A stretch of 64,000 bases of DNA from CALECP01 sp964389925 (lineage in GTDB: Bacteria > Chloroflexota > Anaerolineae > Promineifilales > Promineifilaceae): the NCBI GenBank assembly GCA_964389925.1, contig CAYMGE010000013.1, positions 26,790-90,789 on the forward strand. The letters are read 5' to 3'. Made by a program: the position numbers and the translations under genes. Positions 9,357 to 19,600 of the stretch are shown one piece after another (within the stretch, counting starts at the first letter, position 1; every line of letters begins with the position of its first letter). The notes under the pieces are model-generated. The model saw only the letters and a list, made by a program, of their open reading frames with translations. It did not search any database and was not told the DNA's origin.

Positions 9357-12300
9357 TGACAGATATTGAATTTTTGAGCCAACTGAGGCGGTTGGGCGTG
9401 CGGCTTTCGGCCGAAAACAACCAACTGCGCGTCAAAGCGGCCAAAGGCAAGCTGACCGCCGACCTCAAACGAGAAATCGGCCGACGCAAACCCGCCCTGC
9501 TCACCCTGCTCACACGACAAAACGGAACGGGCGCAATCCCAGCGGCCGACCGCGCACAGCGACTGCCGCTCTCCTTTGCCCAACAGCGACTGTGGCTGCT
9601 GCAACGCATCGAGCCGACCAACACCGCCTACAACGAAGTGACCGCCCACCACATTTGGGGCGCACTCGACGTGGCGGCGTTTGAGCGGGCAGTGCAGGCG
9701 TTGTGCGAACGGCATGAACTGCTCCGCACGGCGTACTGTCACGATGGCGATGGGGTCTATCAGATCATCGCGCCGTCGCTGACCGTGCCGCTGACCCACC
9801 ACGCGATTGCGAATGAGCGCGAGGTTGAGGCGTTTGTGGCGGCCGAGTCGGCGCACCAATTTGACCTAGCGCAACCCCCGCTGTGGCGAATGCACCTGTT
9901 GCGTTTGACGGACGCACATCACATTTTGGTCTTGAACATGCACCACATCGTCGGCGATGCGTGGGCGGGGTGGGTGCTACTGCGCGATCTGTTTGCACTG
10001 CAAGAACAGTTTGCGACGGGGCGTGCGTCATCGCTTGCGCCGCTCGAAATTCAGTATGCCGACTACGCCGTTTGGCAGAGACAGCAGTTGACGGATGAGC
10101 GATTGGAGCAACTGCTTGGCTATTGGCAAGCGCAGTTGGCGGGTGCGCCGCCTCTGCTCGAACTGCCGACCGACCGACCGCGCCCGACGGTGCAAAGTCA
10201 GCGCGGGGCGCGGCACTATTTGCCGATCTCGGCCGAACTGACCACCAAACTACAAACCATCGCCTCCCAGCACGACGCAACCCTGTTCATGGTGCTGCAA
10301 GCGGCGTATGCGATTCTGCTCGGCCGCTATGCGCGGACGGAAGATGTCGTCATCGGCACACCGATTGCCAACCGTCGCCAGCGTGAAGTCGAGCCGCTGA
10401 TCGGCTTTTTTGCCAACGTTCTCGTTCTACGCGCCGATTTATCGGGCAATCCACCCTTTAGCGACTTTTTACAGCGCGTCCGCACCACGTCGCTGGTCGC
10501 TTACAAACACCAAGATGCCCCGTTTGAACTACTGGTCGAGCGACTGCAACCAGAGCGCAACCTGAGCTACACGCCGATCTACCAAGCCGCTATCGGTCTG
10601 CAAAATCTGCACAACGACCGCATCGAAAGTGACACCTTGCGCCACGCCTTTATCAATTTGCCGTCCCAAAATGCGAAATTTGACCTGACGCTCGACATCG
10701 TGTTGGAAAATGGCGGGCTGGTGACGCGCTGGGAGTACAAGACCGATCTGTTTGACGCGCCGACGATTGAGCGCATGGCGGGACATTTTGAGAACGTTTT
10801 GCGTTCGCTGGCGGCCGATGTGACCACGCCGATTATGCAGTTGGGGATGTTGAGTTCGGCCGAAAAACACCAGCTTCTCCACACTTGGAACGACACCGCT
10901 GTACCGTATCCACACGACGAGACGATCATTCAACTTTTTGAAGCACAGGTCGAGCGCACCCCCAGCGCAACCGCCATCGCGTTTGGCGATCAGCAGTTGA
11001 CCTATCAACAGTTCAACCGCCAAGTTAACCAGCTTGCCCATCAACTGATGGCGCACGGGGTGACGGCCGATACGCCAGTCGTCATTTGCCTAGAGCGGTC
11101 TGTGGCGATGGTCGTCGCCATTTACGCCATCTTGAAGGCGGGTGGGGCGTATGTGCCGATTGAGCCGACTTTTCCCGTTGAGCGCATCGCCTACATGCTA
11201 GAGAACGCACAGCCGCGCCTTGTTTTGACTCGCACTGCGCTCAAATCGCTCTTTCCCGCCACCCAACAACTGCTCTGCGTTGACAGCTTGGCAGACCGCG
11301 CCGACGCTTCGACAGACAATCCGCCAATACAGGCGCAACAACGCGACTTGGCGTATATCTTGTATACATCGGGTTCGACGGGGCGACCCAAAGGGGTGGC
11401 GATTCCCCATGCCGCACTCTACAACCAGATGCGCTGGATACAGTCTGTCTATCCATTCAATGAGAATGACAGGCTGTTGCAGCGAACGCCGTTCAGTTTT
11501 GATGCGTCCGTCTGGGAGTTTTTCGCGCCGCTGTTGGTCGGTGGGACGCTTGTGGTTGCACCCCCGTTCCATAACGTGAATGTCCATGCGCTTGCCGATG
11601 CGCTTCAAAAAAGCCGCATCACGGTGATGCAGATTGTGCCGTCGCTCTTACAGCTTTTGGTTGAGCATAACGGTTTGGCGGAGAGCAAATTACGTCGTCT
11701 GTTTGTGGGGGGTGAGGCACTTTCGGCCGAACTCGTCAAGCAAGTCCGCACCGTATACGCACACCCAATCGTCAATCTGTATGGGCCGACAGAGGTTTGC
11801 ATCAACTCCGTTGTGTGCGAGGTGGGGGACGGGTGCGTGCATATCGGTCGGCCGATCCACAACATCCAAGCGTACATCCTCGATGAACAGATGCAACCTG
11901 TTCCCATTGGTGTCGTTGGCGAACTGTATTTGGCGGGGCGCGGCGTTGCACGCGGTTACTGGAATCGCCCCGAACTATCGGCCGAACGCTTTGTAAGCAA
12001 GGATGAATTAGGAAGGATGAAGGATGAAGAAAACAGGTCTTTCATCCTTCATCCTTCATCCTTCATCCTTTACAAAACGGGCGATCTGTGCCGCTATCTG
12101 CCCGACAGCACGATTGACTACATCGGCCGCAACGATTTTCAAGTCAAGCTACGCGGTTTACGCATCGAATTGGGCGAGATCGAGCGCATCATCATTGAGC
12201 ATCCGCGCATTCAAAATGGGGTTGTCGTTGTGCGGGAGATGCCCACAGGGAAACAACTCGTCGCTTACATCGTCACCGACGACAGCCAAGATGTGACCGC

Positions 12301-12772
12301 ACCGTTGCACGACTATCTCAGCGACCGTCTACCCGCCTACATGCTTCCGAGCTACATCGTGCGGCTCCAACAATTCCCGCTGACAACGAGCGGCAAAATC
12401 AACCGCCGTGCGTTGCCATTGCCCGCGCCGACGGTCAAGCCGACGCTTGCGCCCCCAGAAACGGCCGTCGAACAGACGCTTGCCGCGCTCTGGCAACAGG
12501 TGTTGCAACTCGATGCGGTTGGTATTGACGACAACTTTTTTGAGATCGGCGGACATTCATTGCTGGTGATTCAACTGCACACGCTGTTAGGTCAACAAGA
12601 CGGCGCGTTCGATGTGCCGATTACCGCGCTTTTCCAATATCCGACCATTCGCCTGTTGGCACAACATTTGACCCGTCAGCCATCACCGCCGCCGCGCCAG
12701 CCATCTACGCGCCAATCGCGCCGCGCCGATCTCGCCCAGCGGCGACAGCGGCGACAGCGTGCGCGACGGTAG
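9356..12772 (+). CDS. Nonribosomal peptide synthetase: docking-C-A-T
   Basis: The 1138-residue protein begins with about 55 residues of the TubC N-terminal docking type (FLSQLRRLGVRLSAEN...), which pairs with an upstream synthetase. The condensation domain has MHHIVGDAW near residue 196, with Ala where Gly is usual in HHxxxDG. The adenylation domain (YTSGSTGRPKG, YGPTE, YKTGDL) has pocket residues D-A-W-Q-F-G-L-I-N, close to a known glutamine code except for the last residue. The carrier domain has GGHSLL near residue 1066. The C-terminus is a very basic Arg/Gln-rich tail after a Pro-rich linker and may be a docking tail for the KS module. An in-frame heptamer hairpin lies between A6 and A7 (11993-12070). 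The start is fixed by the taATG overlap with the P450. Confidence 0.95.
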   Translation: MTDIEFLSQLRRLGVRLSAENNQLRVKAAKGKLTADLKREIGRRKPALLTLLTRQNGTGAIPAADRAQRLPLSFAQQRLWLLQRIEPTNTAYNEVTAHHIWGALDVAAFERAVQALCERHELLRTAYCHDGDGVYQIIAPSLTVPLTHHAIANEREVEAFVAAESAHQFDLAQPPLWRMHLLRLTDAHHILVLNMHHIVGDAWAGWVLLRDLFALQEQFATGRASSLAPLEIQYADYAVWQRQQLTDERLEQLLGYWQAQLAGAPPLLELPTDRPRPTVQSQRGARHYLPISAELTTKLQTIASQHDATLFMVLQAAYAILLGRYARTEDVVIGTPIANRRQREVEPLIGFFANVLVLRADLSGNPPFSDFLQRVRTTSLVAYKHQDAPFELLVERLQPERNLSYTPIYQAAIGLQNLHNDRIESDTLRHAFINLPSQNAKFDLTLDIVLENGGLVTRWEYKTDLFDAPTIERMAGHFENVLRSLAADVTTPIMQLGMLSSAEKHQLLHTWNDTAVPYPHDETIIQLFEAQVERTPSATAIAFGDQQLTYQQFNRQVNQLAHQLMAHGVTADTPVVICLERSVAMVVAIYAILKAGGAYVPIEPTFPVERIAYMLENAQPRLVLTRTALKSLFPATQQLLCVDSLADRADASTDNPPIQAQQRDLAYILYTSGSTGRPKGVAIPHAALYNQMRWIQSVYPFNENDRLLQRTPFSFDASVWEFFAPLLVGGTLVVAPPFHNVNVHALADALQKSRITVMQIVPSLLQLLVEHNGLAESKLRRLFVGGEALSAELVKQVRTVYAHPIVNLYGPTEVCINSVVCEVGDGCVHIGRPIHNIQAYILDEQMQPVPIGVVGELYLAGRGVARGYWNRPELSAERFVSKDELGRMKDEENRSFILHPSSFILYKTGDLCRYLPDSTIDYIGRNDFQVKLRGLRIELGEIERIIIEHPRIQNGVVVVREMPTGKQLVAYIVTDDSQDVTAPLHDYLSDRLPAYMLPSYIVRLQQFPLTTSGKINRRALPLPAPTVKPTLAPPETAVEQTLAALWQQVLQLDAVGIDDNFFEIGGHSLLVIQLHTLLGQQDGAFDVPITALFQYPTIRLLAQHLTRQPSPPPRQPSTRQSRRADLAQRRQRRQRARR
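12013..12068. repeat. In-frame heptamer hairpin, second copy
   Basis: Arms 12013-12028 and 12041-12056 repeat the AAGGATG/CATCCTT hairpin of the first NRPS at the same place in the adenylation fold, with a nearly identical loop. It is translated in the same frame as copies 1 and 3. Confidence 0.9.
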
Positions 12773-12799
12773 CGTTAACTGTGAGGGTAGGTGTGGCAG

Positions 12800-12849
12800 G
12801 GTATTCGGTGAGTCGGTATTCGGTATTCAGTGACCGACCACCGAATACC
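12800..12849. repeat. Intergenic GGTATTC heptamer hairpin
   Basis: GGTATTCGGT (12800-12809) pairs with ACCGAATACC (12840-12849), and tandem GGTATTC units lie in the loop. It sits in the 109-base gap between the NRPS and the metallo-beta-lactamase-fold gene. No T-run follows. Confidence 0.85.
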
Positions 12850-12881
12850 AATGCACGACGGTTAAGGCTAATTGGATTTAG

Positions 12882-13718
12882 ATGATGAGAGAGGAACAGA
12901 TTCGTCAATTTCAAATCGGTTCGGCCGAAATCAGCATCATCACAACGGGCGCAGTACAGGTCAACTTCGCGCAGGGGATGAACATCCCGCCCGACGTGAT
13001 CGCGGCGCGACCTGAGCTACAGGGGATGGTTCCCCTGCCCGTGCAGTCGCTGTGTGTGCGGCTGCCAGAGACGACGCTGCTCGTCGATCCCGGTGTGTAT
13101 GACCCCGACTCAAAATGGTCAATTCCCGACTATCAGCCGCCACCCCCGTTGCTGGCGCAATTGGCACAGATCGGCGTTGCTGTGGCTGAGATCGAGCATG
13201 TCGTCATCACCCACGCCCACTTTGACCACTACAACGGCACGACAATCGCCCGCGATGGCAACGATGTGCCGACCTTTCCCAATGCCCGCTATTACTTGGG
13301 GCGCAAAGATTGGCAACAACCCCACCTGCAAGCCGCACGCCACAAACCCGACACGCTCGAACGGCGGACACTTGGCGTACTGTACGCGGCTGGCGTTTTA
13401 GAACTGGTGGACGGACAGCGCGATCTCGGTCATGGCATCCACCTGTTGCCAGCGGCGGGGGAGTCGCCGGGTCATCAAATTGTGCGGATTCAGTCAGACG
13501 GCGAAACGCTCTACTATTTGGGCGACCTCTACCATCACGCCGTTGAATTTGAGCAGCCGACGTGGATGGTCAACTGGGCGGATGCAGCGCGTTGTGTGCG
13601 GAGTCGCAAGGCGTTGGTGAAGGGTGCGCTGGCAAAAAATGCCTATTTGGTTGCCACGCATATTGTGGGAATCGGCCGATTAGACTCGACAGGAACAATT
13701 TGGAACAAGATCACATGA
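12882..13718 (+). CDS. Metallo-beta-lactamase-fold hydrolase
   Basis: This 278-residue protein has no signal peptide. The zinc signature THAHFDH is near residue 110, with later metal-site candidates in GESPGHQ, YYLGDLYHH and ATHI. The fold is typical of lactonases, thioesterases and other ester hydrolases. The TGA overlaps the ATG of the next KS-AT-T gene by four bases (ATGA), so it is tightly coupled to the megasynthases and probably acts on the product or on carrier-bound intermediates, for example as an editing hydrolase or lactone opener. That role is inferred. ATG codons at 12882 and 12885 are both possible starts, and no strong ribosome-binding site is visible. Confidence 0.88.
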   Translation: MMREEQIRQFQIGSAEISIITTGAVQVNFAQGMNIPPDVIAARPELQGMVPLPVQSLCVRLPETTLLVDPGVYDPDSKWSIPDYQPPPPLLAQLAQIGVAVAEIEHVVITHAHFDHYNGTTIARDGNDVPTFPNARYYLGRKDWQQPHLQAARHKPDTLERRTLGVLYAAGVLELVDGQRDLGHGIHLLPAAGESPGHQIVRIQSDGETLYYLGDLYHHAVEFEQPTWMVNWADAARCVRSRKALVKGALAKNAYLVATHIVGIGRLDSTGTIWNKIT

Positions 13719-16681
13719 GAGATACAGACATTGCAATCATCGGGTTAGCCTGTCGTTTTCCGAAGGCGGAATCGGCCGAAAAGTTCTGGCAAAATCTGCG
13801 CGACGGCGTTGAGGGCATTCACCACTTTAGCGACGACGAACTGCTGGCGATGGGTGTTGACCCAGCTCTGCTCGAACAGCCCAACTACGTCAAAGCCAAC
13901 GGCGTACTCGACAACGCCGATCTGTTTGACGCGCAATTTTTCGGCTACACGCCCCGCGAAGCCGAAATCATCGACCCGCAACAGCGCATCTTTCTCGAAT
14001 GCGCCCAACACGCGCTCGACGATGCCGCTATCGACCCCCAGCGTTACACAGGCCTGATCGGTGTCTACGGCGGCGCAAGCCTCAACAGCTATCTGCTCAA
14101 CAATTTGGCAAGCAACCCCGCACGACTCGCTCTGCTCACCCCATTTGAGATTGTAATGAGCAGCGACAAAGATTTTTTGACAACGCGGGCATCGTACAAG
14201 CTCAACTTAACAGGGCCGAGCTTCACGGTGCAAACGGCGTGCTCAACTTCACTGGTGGCGACCCATCTGGCGATGCAGGCGTTGTTGAACGGGGAGTGTG
14301 ATGTTGCGCTGGCGGGTGGGGTGTCGGTCAGCGTGCCGCAGAATGGCGGCTATCTGCATCAGGCGGGGATGATCTTTTCGGCCGATGGTCACTGCCGCGC
14401 ATTTGACGCAGACGCAACAGGCACGGTCAACGGCAACGGGGTCGGCATTGTCGTCTTGAAGCGGCTTGAAGAGGCGTGGGCAGACGGTGACCACATCTAC
14501 GCCGTCATCAAGGGATCGGCCATCAACAACGACGGCGCAACCAAAGTTGGCTACACCGCGCCCAGCATCGAGGGGCAAACGGCCGTCATTCAGGAAGCCC
14601 AAGCGATTGCCGACGTGGAGCCAGAGACGATCAGCTACATCGAAACGCACGGCACGGGAACCGCGCTCGGCGATCCGATTGAAATTGCCGCCTTGACGCA
14701 GGCGTTTGGCACGAACGGACGGGCGTGGTGCGCGTTGGGAGCGGTCAAGTCGAATATCGGTCACACCGACGCGGCGGCGGGAGTGGCGGGGGTCATCAAA
14801 ACGGCACTCGCACTCAGGCACGGCCTTATTCCGCCGAGTCTGCACTTTGCAACACCCAACCCCAATCTCAACTTGGAAAACAGCCCCTTCTTTGTCAACG
14901 ACCGATTGCGCGATTGGCAACGCAACGGCACACCGCGCCGTGCGGGGGTTAGCTCGTTTGGAATCGGCGGCACAAACGCACACCTTATAATGGAAGAAGC
15001 CCCGCAGCGTCCCGCAATGAATGTGGACAAACGGGCGTATTTGTTGCCACTTTCAGCAAAGAATGCGGCGGCGTTGGATGCGGTTTCGGCCGATCTCGCC
15101 ACCCATCTCCAACAGCACCCCGACCAACCCTTGTGCGACATCGCCTACACATTGACCGTCGGCCGAACCACCCATCCTCAGCGACGCATCGCCGTCGTCC
15201 AAGATGGGGCAGACGCGATTGCGAAGCTGACCGCCCCGCAACAACTGCCGAGCGGCGAGGCGGCCGAGCGTGCGCCTGCCGTCGTCTTCATGTTTGGCGG
15301 CAACGGCACACAGCATCGCGGCATGGGGTGCGGTCTCTATGCCAGTGAGCCGACCTTCCGCGCCGCCGTCGATCAGTGCGCGGTATGGTTGCAGCCACGC
15401 CTCAACGCTGATATTCGCAACCTGATGTGGGAAGGAGACAGCGACTTAGGCAACCCGTTGTTGTCAATGACCGCCGTTTTTACGATTCAATACGCGCTGG
15501 CACAGCTTTGGATGTCGTGGGGGATCGAGCCACAGGCGGTTATCGGTCACAGCTTTGGCGAGTATGCGGCGGCGTGTGTGGCGGGTGTCTTTTCATTGGA
15601 AGATGCGCTGACGCTGACGGTTGAGCGTGGGCGACTGTGCGAGGCATTGCCAGCGGGACGCATGTTGAGCGTGTTGGCGGCTGAGGAGACGATTCGGCCG
15701 ATTCTGCCCCCCACACTCGCCATCGCCGCCGTCAATACGCCCGATAGCTGCGTCGTCTCTGGTTGCGTGGTAGATGTTGAACCGTTTGGTGAGCGACTAT
15801 CGGCCGATAGCATCGACTTTCGCCCGCTTGCCGTTACTGTCCCGTTCCATTCCGTTTGCGTCGATCCCCTGCTCGAACCATTTGCACACATTGTCAAAAC
15901 GATCCGCTTGAACACGCCACAATTGCCGCTGATCTCCAGCATGAGCGGCGAATGGGTCACGGCGACGGAGATCACCGATCCGTCCTATTGGGTGCGCCAC
16001 TTGCGCGACCCTGTGCGCTTTGCCGATGGGCTGACAACGCTGTTTGCCGACCCCAATTTGCTGCTGCTTGAGGCGGGGCCGGGACGCACGTTGAGCAGTC
16101 TCGCCAAACGCCATCCCGCTTGCGGCGACACAACGGTGGTGCGCTCGATGCGCCATCCGCAGGAGATGCAGTCTGATGAGGCGGTTGTGCAAGAGGCAAT
16201 CGGCCGATTGTGGATGGCGGGTGTCGAGGTTGATTGGGAAGCGGTCTATGCAGATGCCCCGCGTCGTCGCGTTTCCCTGCCCGGCTACCCCTTCCAGCGA
16301 CAACGCTACTGGGTGGATGGTCAGGGCAATCGCGCTCAATCGGCCGAACCGTCGGCCGCCCCGACAGCCTACGAACGCCCACAACTCGACACGACATTTG
16401 CCGCCGCGATTAGTCCAACAGAACGCGCCGTCGCCGAAATGTGGCAACAGGTTTTAGGGATCGAGCAGGTCGGCATTCACGACGACTTTTTTGAGTTGGG
16501 CGGACATTCGTTGATGGGAACGCAAATCATCAATCGGATTCGGGCGCAGTTGGGGGTGGCGTTGCCGCTCAACATGCTGTTCAACGAGCCAACGATTGCG
16601 CGGCTGGCAGTCCAAATCGACGCATTCGATGACGCTTTTGCCATCGAAGAAGATGACGACTTTGAAGAAGGAGTTCTATAG
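13715..16681 (+). CDS. Polyketide synthase module KS-AT-T
   Basis: The ATG at 13715 overlaps the upstream TGA; the frame is open further upstream, but that part reads through the hydrolase gene. The 988-residue protein has a ketosynthase from residue 1 with Cys176 (TACSTS) and histidines in THGTGT and SNIGHTD. The acyltransferase has Ser613 in GHSFGE, and its specificity region reads VPFHS rather than HAFHS or YASH, so the extender is uncertain. The carrier domain is of peptidyl type with Ser932 in GGHSLM. No ketoreductase or dehydratase is present, so the unit added should keep a beta-keto group. It has no N-terminal coiled coil, unlike the PKS genes further right. The stop TAG shares its last base with the GTG start of the next gene. 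Confidence 0.95.
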   Translation: MRDTDIAIIGLACRFPKAESAEKFWQNLRDGVEGIHHFSDDELLAMGVDPALLEQPNYVKANGVLDNADLFDAQFFGYTPREAEIIDPQQRIFLECAQHALDDAAIDPQRYTGLIGVYGGASLNSYLLNNLASNPARLALLTPFEIVMSSDKDFLTTRASYKLNLTGPSFTVQTACSTSLVATHLAMQALLNGECDVALAGGVSVSVPQNGGYLHQAGMIFSADGHCRAFDADATGTVNGNGVGIVVLKRLEEAWADGDHIYAVIKGSAINNDGATKVGYTAPSIEGQTAVIQEAQAIADVEPETISYIETHGTGTALGDPIEIAALTQAFGTNGRAWCALGAVKSNIGHTDAAAGVAGVIKTALALRHGLIPPSLHFATPNPNLNLENSPFFVNDRLRDWQRNGTPRRAGVSSFGIGGTNAHLIMEEAPQRPAMNVDKRAYLLPLSAKNAAALDAVSADLATHLQQHPDQPLCDIAYTLTVGRTTHPQRRIAVVQDGADAIAKLTAPQQLPSGEAAERAPAVVFMFGGNGTQHRGMGCGLYASEPTFRAAVDQCAVWLQPRLNADIRNLMWEGDSDLGNPLLSMTAVFTIQYALAQLWMSWGIEPQAVIGHSFGEYAAACVAGVFSLEDALTLTVERGRLCEALPAGRMLSVLAAEETIRPILPPTLAIAAVNTPDSCVVSGCVVDVEPFGERLSADSIDFRPLAVTVPFHSVCVDPLLEPFAHIVKTIRLNTPQLPLISSMSGEWVTATEITDPSYWVRHLRDPVRFADGLTTLFADPNLLLLEAGPGRTLSSLAKRHPACGDTTVVRSMRHPQEMQSDEAVVQEAIGRLWMAGVEVDWEAVYADAPRRRVSLPGYPFQRQRYWVDGQGNRAQSAEPSAAPTAYERPQLDTTFAAAISPTERAVAEMWQQVLGIEQVGIHDDFFELGGHSLMGTQIINRIRAQLGVALPLNMLFNEPTIARLAVQIDAFDDAFAIEEDDDFEEGVL

Positions 16682-19600
16682 TGAGCGTAGCAGAATTTAT
16701 TGGCGACCTAACGCGGTCGGGCATTCACCTACGGCTTGAAAACGGGCAGTTGCGTTTCAAGGCACGCAAAGGGGCGATGACCCCCGCCATCAAGACGCAA
16801 ATTATCGGCCGAAAACCGGAACTACTCACCTTTTTAGAGCGGCGTGAGCAGATCAACGGACATATTCCCGCCGCGCCAAAAGATCGGCCGATTCCCCTCT
16901 CGCTCAGTCAGCAGTGGATTTGGCTGTTCGAGCAGATCAACGGCATGAGCAGTGCGTACAACATGCCCTACGCAACCGAAATTCGCGGTCAGTTCGATGT
17001 CGCCGCCCTGCAAGTTGCCCTCAACAAAATCAACGCACGCCACGCCATTTTGCGGACGACGTTTGCCATGCAGGGCGGCGTGGCGACGCAGATTGTGCAT
17101 CCGCCCAAACCGATTCCCATTCTGCAACGCGATTTGCGCGGATCGGCCGATTCATGGCAGGATGCAGTCATCGAGGAGTCGCTCGTCCCGTTTGACATCG
17201 AGCGCGATACGCTCTGGCGCGTCTGCTTGTTCACGCTGGCTGAAGAACATTACGTTTTGACGCTGACGATGCACCACATTTTGGGCGATGGGTGGTCGAG
17301 TGCGCTGTTTGTACGCGAGTTGGTGACGCTCTATCTCGACCCAGCGGCCGAACTGCCCCCACAACCGATCAGCTATGGCGACTATGCCGTTTGGCAACGC
17401 AACTTTCTGTCGGGCAAGACGCTGGACGATTTGCTCGCCTATTGGACGACGCAACTGGCCGACGTGCCGCCCCTGCTGACGCTGCCAACCGACAAGCCGC
17501 GCCCCAACAAGCAATCCCATCGGGGGGACGAGGTGTTCTTTACGCTTTCGGCCGAACTGACCACCCAACTCAACCAGCTTTGCCAGCGAAATGGCGCGAC
17601 GCTGTTTATGGTGCTGGAAGCTGCGCTGGCGGTGTTGCTGTCGCGTTATGCGGGGCAGGAAGATGTGATTATCGCCACGCCGATTGCCAATCGGCCGAAG
17701 CCCGAACTCGAAAATATGCTCGGCTGTTTTGTCAACATTTTGGCGATCCGCAACGATTTGTCGGGTGAACCAACCTTTGCCGACCTGCTCCAGCGCGTCC
17801 GCCAGACAACGCTCGATGCGTATGCACATCAGGCATTGCCGTTTGAGATGCTGGTCGAAAAGCTCCAGCCAGAGCGCACGTTGAGCTACAACCCGCTCTT
17901 TCAGGCAATGCTGACGATGATGAACACGCCCGATGCGGTGGTTGATTTGCCGGGCTTGACGATGACCCGTTCCGATATGTCGTTCCCCATCTCCAAGATC
18001 GACGTGACTGCCAAGCTGTATGAGCGCGATGGCAAAATCGCGGGGTGGTGGGAGTACAACACCGACATCTTTGAGCGCGAAACGGCCGAACGGATGGTGC
18101 AACATTTTGAGCAATTGCTGTGGAGTATTGTCGCCAATCCCGACGCGCCAATCGATCAGCTGTCGCTGTTGACATCGGCCGAAAAACACCAGCTTCTCGT
18201 CACATGGAACGACACCGCCGTTGACTATCCGCTCGACAAGCCGTTTGTCCAGCTATTTGCCGCACAAGCCGCCCACACGCCACACGCCCCCGCCGCCCGC
18301 TTTGAGCGCGATTGCCTGACCTACGACCAACTCAACCGACGTGCCAACCAACTGGCGCACTACCTGATCGAACAGGGGGTGCAAAAAGGTTGCTGGGTCG
18401 GCATTCAAGTGGAGCGGTCGCTCAATATGCTGGTGGCGATGTTGGGAATCGGCAAGTCGGGCGGGTCGTATGTGCCGCTCGACCCGACCTATCCACCAGA
18501 GCGTTTGGCATACATGCGTGAAGATGCCCAGATGGTGCTGATTCTAAACGACGAGACGTGGCCTGAGCTTGCCAACTACCCCGACGACGCGCCGCCTGTG
18601 ACGATTCACCCCGACGATTTGGCCTACATGATCTACACGTCGGGATCGACGGGTCGGCCGAAAGGGGTGCAGATCAAGCAGCGCGGCTTGACCAACCTGC
18701 TCCACACGATGCGCGACAAACTGCGGGTGACGGCCGCCGACACCGTGTTGGCAATCACGACCATCTCATTCGATATGTCCGTGCCAGAGCCGTACTTGCC
18801 ACTGCTGGCGGGTGGCACAGCCCTGATTGTCGATAAGGAAACGGCGCGCGACGGTCATCGCTTTGCGCGACTGCTCGAAGCGGGCAACATCGACGTGATG
18901 CAGGCGACCCCAGCCACCTATCGCATGTTGTTGACGGCTGGCTGGCAGGGTAGCCCGAAGCTACGCGCTGTCTGCGGGGGTGAGGCGATGCCCAGCGATT
19001 TGGCAGAGGCGTTGTTGGCAAAGTGTGGCGAATTGTGGAACTTTTATGGGCCGACGGAAACGACCGTCTGGTCAACCGCTGTGCGCGTCACGCCAGAGCT
19101 TGCCAAACGGCAAATTGTCACCATCGGCCGACCCCTCGCCAACACCGAACTCTACATTTTGGACAAGCACAAACAGCCCGCCCCCGTCGGCGTGTTGGGC
19201 GAACTGTATATCGGCGGCACAGGAGTCGCACGCGGCTATCTCAATCGCCCTGAACTAACCGCCGAACGCTTTGTAAGCAAGGATGAATTAGGAAGGATGA
19301 AGGATGAAGAAGACAGGTCTTTCATCCTTCATCCTTCATCCTTCATCCTTTACAAAACTGGCGACCTCTGCCGCTATCTCCCCGATGGCAACATCGAATT
19401 TTTCGGCCGCGCCGACCATCAAATCAAGCTGCGCGGCTTTCGCATTGAGTTGGGCGAAATTGAGGCGGCACTAGAGGATTATCCTGCGGTACGCCAAACG
19501 GCGGTCATCCTACGCGACGAACGCCTAGTCGCCTACTATGTCACCGACGACCCTTCATCCTTCCCGCAACAAAAGGTTGCCCTTCACAATTCATCCTTAC

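Noticed and set aside
13562..13714. Upstream extension of the KS-AT-T gene
   Set aside because: It reads the hydrolase gene in another frame and matches no KS sequence; the ATG at 13715 overlaps the stop in the operon's usual way.
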